DNA of 64,000 bases, taken from contig JAGZIY010000002.1 in NCBI GenBank assembly GCA_018365995.1, positions 186,001-250,000 on the forward strand, in the 5' to 3' direction. A program made the position numbers and the translations under genes. Source of the DNA: Butyricicoccus pullicaecorum (GTDB lineage Bacteria > Bacillota > Clostridia > Oscillospirales > Butyricicoccaceae). This document shows positions 58,336 through 64,000 of the stretch, piece by piece (the first letter of the stretch is position 1; the number at the start of each line of letters is the position of its first letter). Under the pieces are notes generated by a model, which saw only the letters and a list, made by a program, of their open reading frames with translations, did not search any database and was not told where the DNA came from.

Positions 58336-60603
58336 ATGATTTCGACCTTTGGCAGTTTCTCGATGGCCAAGCTCGGCATTCGCTCGAGCCAGCAAGGCCT
58401 TCAAATCACGGGAAATAACATCACAAACATCAATACACTCGGTTATACTCGCCAGCGAATCAACCAAATCAGCCTGTATCACGGTACCGCAGACCGCTAT
58501 TCTGTTTCTACCGATGTACGTATGGGTATTGGCTCTCTGGTAACCAGTGTCAGCCAGATTCGTGACCCATTCCTTGATATCCGTTACCGCAACGAGGCGT
58601 CCAATGTTGGTTTCTATGATGAAAAGCTTGGTAACCTCGAAGAATTACAGTCGGTTCTCGACGAGGTTTCCAAAGACGGTATTCACACAAATATTGAGGA
58701 AATCCGTACACAGCTTCAAAATCTTGCAAACAATCCAACCTCTGGAGAACATGATACACTTGTTCGAAGCGCATGCCAGAAGCTGGTTTCTCTGCTCAAT
58801 AAATATTCTGCCGACCTCAAGGCCCAGAAAGAAAATGCACTTGAAGGCTTTGACCAAAATGTAGATCAAGTAAACGACATTTTGTCCCAGATTCGCGATT
58901 TGAATGTTGAAATCCGCAAGAGCCAGATCCATGGTGACCCCGCTCTTGAAATGATCGATAACCGGAACCTGTTGATTGACCAACTATCCGAAATGACCAA
59001 AATCAAGGTCACTTATTCCAAGGAACAGGTAAGTTCCGGTATCTTTGTCGACAAGCTGACCATTGAAATGGACGCACCAGGTCAAGACCCTGCAAACCGT
59101 CCCATTCTGGTAGATGGCAGCTTTGCAAATAAGCTGGAAATTTCTCCGCTTGGTCCAGATGGCAAGCCCGATTCCACCGCTGAAGATTATGAAATCCATC
59201 TTGGCGGCTTGACCAACACCAAGGGTGACTCCCCGCTGCTCGCTGAAATCAAGGAGCAGATGGAGAACCTCAATAACCTTACAAATTCCATGCAGGGTGT
59301 GAACCAGCAGCTTTCTGATGTGAAGAAACAGATGGATGCTTGGAAACAATCCCTTACCGCAAACGGAAATAATTTTACAGAACAAGATTTCGGTGCTGAC
59401 CGTGATAAGAAACTCAAAGAACTACAAGATGCAGTGGATGCGGCTCGCCAAGATTTGGCACAAAAACCCGGCGATGCTGCAAGTATCCAAAAATTGAAAG
59501 ACGCGCAGAAAAAGCTTGATACTTTCCACAATCTGGATAAGCAAAAGCAGTCTCTGGACCGCCAGACAGCAGAACTGGAAAAACAGTTCGACAATCAATT
59601 TACCGCCCTCCAGAACAGATTGACTGAGCAGGGACAAAACTTGACAGTGGCAAAACAGAAAAATACTGATGGTACATTTAGTGTTACCGTCACTGGCGGT
59701 AATCCTACATTAAACCAAACATTGGTAGATGGAACGAATCCCAATACTAAACCACCCCAATTCGGTGTAGCAGTCAATGGTACAGGTGGTCTAGACATGC
59801 AGCTTGGCGGCACCACATTTGGCAATAAAACACAGCAGGACGTAGAAAATGCCGCACATAAAAATGATAAGCTGGCTGAAAAAGACTGGTATGGCGTTCT
59901 CAAGGCTGACCTTGAGTACCTCAACGGCAAGGGTGAGTTTGGAAATCCGCCTTCTGAGATTCGTGGTATTGCATACTACCAGCGTTCTCTGGACTCCCTT
60001 GCGCAGACGCTTGCCAATACGATGAACGAAATCAACCGTCCATTGGATTTGGATGCCAACGGAAAACCGCAGTTTGGCGCTGACGGTAAACCTCTCCGTA
60101 AAGAGGCAAACCTGTTTGAGTCCAACGATCCAAACAATCAGAACATTACTGCGTCTAACATTTCTATTTCCAAGGGCTGGCTTGATGGTACTGTCAAAAT
60201 CACCACATCTGTTGACCCTGCTGCTGGCAGCGGTGACAACAGCAATGTTCTAAACATGATTCAGGCGCTCAACGAGGATCATGCCTTCGTCGCACTGGAT
60301 AAGAATGGTAATCCGATTCAGGACAATGGTCAAAACCGCAATTTCTTCACTGGTTCCTTTGAGGGTATGTTCACCAACATGAATGCTATTTTGGGTGCGG
60401 ATATGGCGTCAACGAGCAAACTGCTCAACAACTATTCGATTGCAGCGACTGAGCGTGCCGTTGCCCGCGACAATGTTTCCACAGTTGACCTCAACGAAGA
60501 AGGCATCAACCTTGTACAGTACCAGAAATCATTCGCTGCTGCTTGCCGCGTTATGACCACACTGGATGAAATGCTGGATTCTGTGCTCAGCATCAAGCGT
60601 TAA
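58336..60603 (+). CDS. flgK: Flagellar hook-associated protein FlgK with long coiled-coil insertion
   Basis: 755 residues, against about 500-550 usual. The N terminus (STFGSFSMAKLGIRSSQQGL, then ITGNNITNINTLGYTRQR) and the C terminus (EGINLVQYQKSFAAACRVM) are canonical and form the D0/D1 core. Between about 304 and 440 lies a charged, heptad-rich stretch with many KQ and EL repeats, probably a coiled coil, followed by a Gly/Thr-rich beta region up to about 510. The insertion is in frame with no sign of a frameshift. FlgK is the first junction protein between hook and filament. Confidence 0.92.
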   Translation: MISTFGSFSMAKLGIRSSQQGLQITGNNITNINTLGYTRQRINQISLYHGTADRYSVSTDVRMGIGSLVTSVSQIRDPFLDIRYRNEASNVGFYDEKLGNLEELQSVLDEVSKDGIHTNIEEIRTQLQNLANNPTSGEHDTLVRSACQKLVSLLNKYSADLKAQKENALEGFDQNVDQVNDILSQIRDLNVEIRKSQIHGDPALEMIDNRNLLIDQLSEMTKIKVTYSKEQVSSGIFVDKLTIEMDAPGQDPANRPILVDGSFANKLEISPLGPDGKPDSTAEDYEIHLGGLTNTKGDSPLLAEIKEQMENLNNLTNSMQGVNQQLSDVKKQMDAWKQSLTANGNNFTEQDFGADRDKKLKELQDAVDAARQDLAQKPGDAASIQKLKDAQKKLDTFHNLDKQKQSLDRQTAELEKQFDNQFTALQNRLTEQGQNLTVAKQKNTDGTFSVTVTGGNPTLNQTLVDGTNPNTKPPQFGVAVNGTGGLDMQLGGTTFGNKTQQDVENAAHKNDKLAEKDWYGVLKADLEYLNGKGEFGNPPSEIRGIAYYQRSLDSLAQTLANTMNEINRPLDLDANGKPQFGADGKPLRKEANLFESNDPNNQNITASNISISKGWLDGTVKITTSVDPAAGSGDNSNVLNMIQALNEDHAFVALDKNGNPIQDNGQNRNFFTGSFEGMFTNMNAILGADMASTSKLLNNYSIAATERAVARDNVSTVDLNEEGINLVQYQKSFAAACRVMTTLDEMLDSVLSIKR

Positions 60604-60629
60604 TGATACAGGCTAGGAGGTAACCTATT

Positions 60630-61715
60630 ATGTTAAGAATTTCCTCTGCGGGTGTTATCCGCAGTTATCGTTCCAATCTCATGCGCTCACGCGCAAATCT
60701 AGAGGCTGCACGCCAGACTGCATCAGACTTCCGAACTTTCCGCAACTTCAGCGACAATCCGGCAGCTGCAACCCGTTCCTTCAAACTGATTCGTTCCTAC
60801 GGCAAGACTGATAACTACATTCAGAACAGCAAGGCTGTCACCGAACGTCTCGATCAGGTTTGGAGCAGCGCGATGGAAGTCAGCGACCTTGCAGACAAAA
60901 TCGACAGTGATATCTCAGCTGGCATGAACGGTGACAAGGACCACGATTCCCGTAAGCTGATTGCGGAGACGATTCGCGGCAACATGGAGTCCATGGTACA
61001 GTCCTTAAACGCAAAATACAACGATGACTTTATCTTTGGCGGACAGGCAACAGATGAACCACCATTCTCTCTTGATGATGACTATAACCTGTATTACCGT
61101 GGTATCAATGTAGATACGGGTATGCTCAAAGATTCTAATCCGCCAAAGCCGGCAGAGCTGACACTTCCTGACGGCACAAAATTACAAGGTATGGATGTTC
61201 TGGAGCATTACTCCAAAGAAAACCTTTACACCGATATCGGTCTCAGCATGCAGAACAACGATGGTACCATGGGTGACTTTACCTCGTCCAGCGATATCAA
61301 CGTTTCGAGCGCAATGGATATTTCCATGCCCGGCATCAGCGTGATTGGTTTTGGCAAAGATGACAAAGGCAATGTAAAAAATGCAATCAGTCAGCTGCGT
61401 GAAATTGCCAATGAAATCGAACAGCCCAAGCTAGACATTGATAAGCTGAGTGAAATGCGCAATCGTTTTGGCGATACCCGCAATGATATTCGCAAGGCGA
61501 TTTCCACCGTCGATACCCGTGCAAATTTTGTAAAGACAAATACAGAGCGCCTGCAATCCAATGCAGATTCCATGTATAAGCAAATCCATGACTTAACACA
61601 GGTCGATCCCGCACTGGCATTTACTGACCTTACTTTTGCGCAGACCTATTATAACTCCGCTATCAAAATCGGCAACAGCATTTTGGATCAGTCGTTTATT
61701 GACTACATGAAATAA
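60630..61715 (+). CDS. flgL: Flagellar hook-associated protein FlgL
   Basis: 361 residues. The N terminus MLRISSAGVIRSYRSNLM and FSDNPAAATRSFKLIRS resemble flagellin-like D0/D1 domains, and the C terminus QTYYNSAIKIGNSILDQS closes the fold. The middle part is shorter than in flagellin. It is the second junction protein. AGGAGGT precedes the ATG, 27 bp after flgK. Same operon. Confidence 0.9.
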   Translation: MLRISSAGVIRSYRSNLMRSRANLEAARQTASDFRTFRNFSDNPAAATRSFKLIRSYGKTDNYIQNSKAVTERLDQVWSSAMEVSDLADKIDSDISAGMNGDKDHDSRKLIAETIRGNMESMVQSLNAKYNDDFIFGGQATDEPPFSLDDDYNLYYRGINVDTGMLKDSNPPKPAELTLPDGTKLQGMDVLEHYSKENLYTDIGLSMQNNDGTMGDFTSSSDINVSSAMDISMPGISVIGFGKDDKGNVKNAISQLREIANEIEQPKLDIDKLSEMRNRFGDTRNDIRKAISTVDTRANFVKTNTERLQSNADSMYKQIHDLTQVDPALAFTDLTFAQTYYNSAIKIGNSILDQSFIDYMK

Positions 61716-61747
61716 GTAAAACTATACTATCAGGGGGGTGATCACCT

Positions 61748-62350
61748 ATGGAACAACTGCTAAGTATCAAAACCGTACCAATCCAGATTGAAATGAAAGT
61801 CAATCATGCCAAGCTGGAGTACGCACGCGGCACAGCCGAACTCGAAATCAACCGTGACAAGGGTGGTCTAAGCATTCATAGCCGACCCATTCGGCTAAAT
61901 TTAGACACATTTGAAGCACGCAATTCCCTTTCTCCGACACCATTCCGCAGTGTGGAGCAGGCGGCGCAGAAAGGAAAAAATGCTGTCTATGAGGCGATGG
62001 CAACTGCCGGACGTCATGGTCAGCTGCTGCTCAAAGCGCAAGTCGGCGAGGAATTGGAAACTCAGTTTTCCAAGGAATCCACACACATCAACACTGAACT
62101 TGGGCTGACTTTCCTACCCTCAACCGGTCCTGAAATCTCATGGGATCCCGGTGAAATGTCCATCCGTTATGAGATGGATAAACTGGGCTTTGACTGGAAG
62201 ATGAATGAAGGCAGCTACGAGTTTACACCGGGCAATATCGAGATTTCTGTTACACAGCATCCTGATGTTGTCATCGAGTATATTGGGGGTCCACTCTATG
62301 TTCCGCCGTCTGCTGACCCAGACTACGAACCGATCGATGTGAATGCATGA
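61748..62350 (+). CDS. DUF6470-family protein (YviE-like)
   Basis: 200 residues. It opens with LLSIKTVPIQIEMKVNHAKLE and ends with VVIEYIGGPLYVPPSADPDYEP, both like the Bacillus YviE/DUF6470 family, always found between flgL and fliW. The first 50 residues are beta-rich. No signal peptide, so cytosolic or exported by the flagellar route. Function not known; co-location suggests a role in flagellum assembly. GGGGGGTG lies before the ATG. Confidence 0.85.
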   Translation: MEQLLSIKTVPIQIEMKVNHAKLEYARGTAELEINRDKGGLSIHSRPIRLNLDTFEARNSLSPTPFRSVEQAAQKGKNAVYEAMATAGRHGQLLLKAQVGEELETQFSKESTHINTELGLTFLPSTGPEISWDPGEMSIRYEMDKLGFDWKMNEGSYEFTPGNIEISVTQHPDVVIEYIGGPLYVPPSADPDYEPIDVNA

Positions 62351-62808
62351 TGAAGATTGAAACAAAGTATTGTGGAGAAATTACATATCAAACCGACGAG
62401 CTCATCCGTTTTCCGGATGGGCTATTCGGTTTTGAGGAGGAACATGAGTTCCTGCTGATCCGGCTTGAAGATGACGAAGCTTCTCCCTTCTGTCTGCAAA
62501 GCACCAAAAATCCAGAGGTTGCATTTATCGTGCTCGATCCCTTCCAGCTGGTGCCGGATTATGCACCCGACCTATCCGACGAGGACTGTGCCCGTCTGGG
62601 TGATCCCACCGGCGAACATATTGCACTCTATACCATCTGTGTCCTGCGTGACCCCATGACCGAGAGCACAGTCAATCTGCGCTGTCCCATTGCCATGCAC
62701 CTGGACACCCGCACCGCCTTTCAGGTCATGCTGAACGGTGACAACGGCTATACTTTCCGGCATAAGCTCTCCGAGCTTTCTCCTGCAAAGGAGGAACCCT
62801 CATGTTGA
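62347..62808 (+). CDS. fliW: Flagellar assembly factor FliW
   Basis: 153 residues. RFPDGLFGFEEEHEFLLI near the start, then VAFIVLDPFQLVPDYAP and LRCPIAMHLDTRTAFQVML are hallmark strands. FliW binds flagellin or CsrA in a partner switch: when flagellin is exported, FliW is freed to sequester CsrA. ATG at 62347 or 62350; the former overlaps the DUF6470 stop. The csrA ATG overlaps its end by 7 bp, so both are made together. Confidence 0.93.
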   Translation: MMKIETKYCGEITYQTDELIRFPDGLFGFEEEHEFLLIRLEDDEASPFCLQSTKNPEVAFIVLDPFQLVPDYAPDLSDEDCARLGDPTGEHIALYTICVLRDPMTESTVNLRCPIAMHLDTRTAFQVMLNGDNGYTFRHKLSELSPAKEEPSC

Positions 62809-63035
62809 TTCTACAACGCCGCAAGGGCGAAGCCGTACAAATTGGGGACGATATCACAGTAACGGTTACAGAAATCGGTACAGACCGTGTACGGCTGGCA
62901 ATTGATGCCCCACGGGAAACGCCAATCAAGCGTACCGAGCTGCTGGAGGCTGCACGCATGAATCAGGAGGCGGCTACCGGCGCTTCCCCAGCTGCCCTGC
63001 GGCAGCTGTTCCAATCCCCAACGAATAAGGAGTAA
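62802..63035 (+). CDS. csrA: CsrA translational regulator
   Basis: 77 residues. MLILQRRKGEAVQIGDDITVTV and the RNA-contact Arg44 in IKRTE fit CsrA. The protein binds GGA-containing hairpins and, in Bacillus, blocks flagellin translation. It has about 20 extra residues at the C terminus (ASPAALRQLF), a common feature in FliW-regulated CsrA. AAAGGAGGA lies just before the ATG within fliW. The target flagellin gene should be nearby, probably past the right edge. Confidence 0.93.
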   Translation: MLILQRRKGEAVQIGDDITVTVTEIGTDRVRLAIDAPRETPIKRTELLEAARMNQEAATGASPAALRQLFQSPTNKE

Positions 63036-63040
63036 CCATT

Positions 63041-64000
63041 ATGCCAAGAGAAGAATTTTCTGTAACGCTACCTACTATCTATGATGAATTCCAATGTAAG
63101 GGCGGCGCCTGCCGGAATACCTGCTGTCAGGGCTGGACAATTTCTGTGACACGGGGAGAATACAATAAAATCCGTCATCGATGCAAATCGGAAATCATAG
63201 ATACTGCATTTCATCGCCTGCCGCGCAAACAGGCTGCCGATGAACATTATGCAAACATAAAACTTAAAGAAAATGGTTCCTGTCCTCTTCTAGATGAAAA
63301 ACATTTATGTGGTTTGCAGCTCGAATATGGGGCAAACATTCTGCCTTTAACCTGTAAACAATTTCCCCGACTGGTATCTTCCTCTCTAGACCATGACACA
63401 CAACTATGCTTAGACCTTGGGTGCGAACGCGTATTGGAGCTTTTATTGGAATGTGCCCCAACTGGATTGCGTTTTCAGCATGATGTACGCTTTTTGCAAA
63501 ACTTACGCGGCTATCAAATCCATGATGATGGTTTGCTGGCTGAGTATTATACCGATATCCGCAATCTCTGTATTTGGCTTTTGCAAAATCGTTCCTATTC
63601 TCTGTCTGACCGCATGCTTTTGTTAGGACTTTGTCTGCAGGATTTACATGAAATCGAACAATCTAAAGCAAGCGGAAAAATACCACAATGGTTTGTCAAA
63701 TGGCAGCCCTATATCAAGGGAGACGCGCTCAAAGAGGTCATTTCTGAGCTCCGCGGCAATCGGCATTTATTTGTGGTGAATAATCTCAAATCTATTCTCA
63801 TATTATCTAACATTTGCGTTGATTTCAAAAAATTTCTCCCTACGGTTCAAAACAATATATCGTTTACACACGACGAACATTTTTCCTATAATATTGAGCA
63901 GTATGAAGAACTTCACAAACAGTTTTATGCTTATTTTCCACAGCTTGATGATTTTCTAGAAAATTATATGATCATGGTGCTTTTTCGCATGTGCTTTCGC
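63041..64000 (+). CDS. fliB: FliB-like flagellin lysine-N-methylase (partial, runs off the right edge)
   Basis: The frame is open from the ATG at 63041 to the window end (320 codons visible, no stop). AATAAGGAGTAA overlaps the csrA stop and serves as ribosome site. The Cys-rich signature of FliB/YkgJ-type proteins is present: CKGGACRNTCCQGW near residue 19, CPLLDEKHLCGLQ near 86, and LTCKQFPRL near 107, consistent with a bound metal or cluster. Family members methylate lysines of flagellin. Placement right after csrA suggests that a flagellin gene follows. Confidence 0.85.
   Translation, partial: MPREEFSVTLPTIYDEFQCKGGACRNTCCQGWTISVTRGEYNKIRHRCKSEIIDTAFHRLPRKQAADEHYANIKLKENGSCPLLDEKHLCGLQLEYGANILPLTCKQFPRLVSSSLDHDTQLCLDLGCERVLELLLECAPTGLRFQHDVRFLQNLRGYQIHDDGLLAEYYTDIRNLCIWLLQNRSYSLSDRMLLLGLCLQDLHEIEQSKASGKIPQWFVKWQPYIKGDALKEVISELRGNRHLFVVNNLKSILILSNICVDFKKFLPTVQNNISFTHDEHFSYNIEQYEELHKQFYAYFPQLDDFLENYMIMVLFRMCFR

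Noticed and set aside
1..64000. CRISPR array, tRNA, rRNA, insertion sequence or prophage
   Set aside because: I found no regularly spaced repeats, no cloverleaf-type sequence, no transposase or integrase frame and no phage structural gene.

Overview
The window looks like a chromosomal segment of a motile, low-to-mid-GC member of the Firmicutes, class Clostridia. An Oscillospirales-type anaerobe is my best guess; the species cannot be told from the sequence. Supporting signs are SLH-type surface proteins, a Bacillus/Clostridium-style flgM-flgN-flgK-flgL-yviE-fliW-csrA order, lipoproteins with Gram-positive lipoboxes, strong AGGAGG ribosome binding sites with some GTG/TTG starts, and consensus sigma-A promoters. 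I see no rRNA, tRNA, insertion sequence, prophage or CRISPR array. Coding density is high and only one gap exceeds 300 bp (27821-28148).

Layout. 1-4.4 kb: the end of a large surface protein, a Na+/phosphate symporter-PhoU fusion, a PuuD-type amidotransferase and a small Smr protein. 4.4-10 kb: a minus-strand block with an LRR protein, a VWA/metallopeptidase-like protein, a MoxR AAA+ ATPase, a dihydrouridine synthase, a 61-residue protein and a hotdog thioesterase. 10-17.7 kb: a PrsA-like foldase, MgtC, pyrophosphatase, the ferrous iron system feoA-feoB plus a Cys-rich partner and a DtxR-type regulator, a low-molecular-weight phosphatase and a PilZ protein. 17.9-24.6 kb: two ABC importers, one SsuABC/ThiXYZ-like and one FecBCD-like that ends in xdhC. 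24.8-28 kb: a chemoreceptor with a flagellar-sigma promoter and a P-loop NTPase. 28.1-35.8 kb: a TetR-controlled tolC-mfp-rnd-tetR-aph operon. 35.8-40.2 kb: a LacI regulator divergent from iolG, an ECF sigma factor/anti-sigma pair and a lipoprotein. 40.2-42.5 kb: tsaE-tsaB-rpiB-upp. 42.6-52.6 kb: a lytic transglycosylase, a second chemoreceptor, and an operon of FliK-like, FlhB-C-like, PilZ and 1570-residue S-layer genes. 52.7-64 kb: cheA-cheW-cheR, cheB, then flgM-flgN-flgK-flgL-yviE-fliW-csrA-fliB running off the right edge.

How they fit. The right third is a motility and chemotaxis locus: receptors feed CheA/CheW, CheR and CheB adapt the receptors, FlgM/FlgN/FlgK/FlgL build the hook-filament junction, FliW and CsrA gate flagellin translation, and FliB methylates flagellin. 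The flagellin gene probably lies just past the right edge. Two PilZ proteins suggest c-di-GMP input. The left two thirds are mostly transport, metal homeostasis and housekeeping. The least explained parts are the LRR/VWA/MoxR cassette, a TolC-family protein in an apparently monoderm lineage, the FecBCD-XdhC operon, the FliK-like/FlhB-C/PilZ/S-layer operon and a hairpin-rich gap at 27.8-28.1 kb. All functions are inferred by reading the sequence; no database search was possible.
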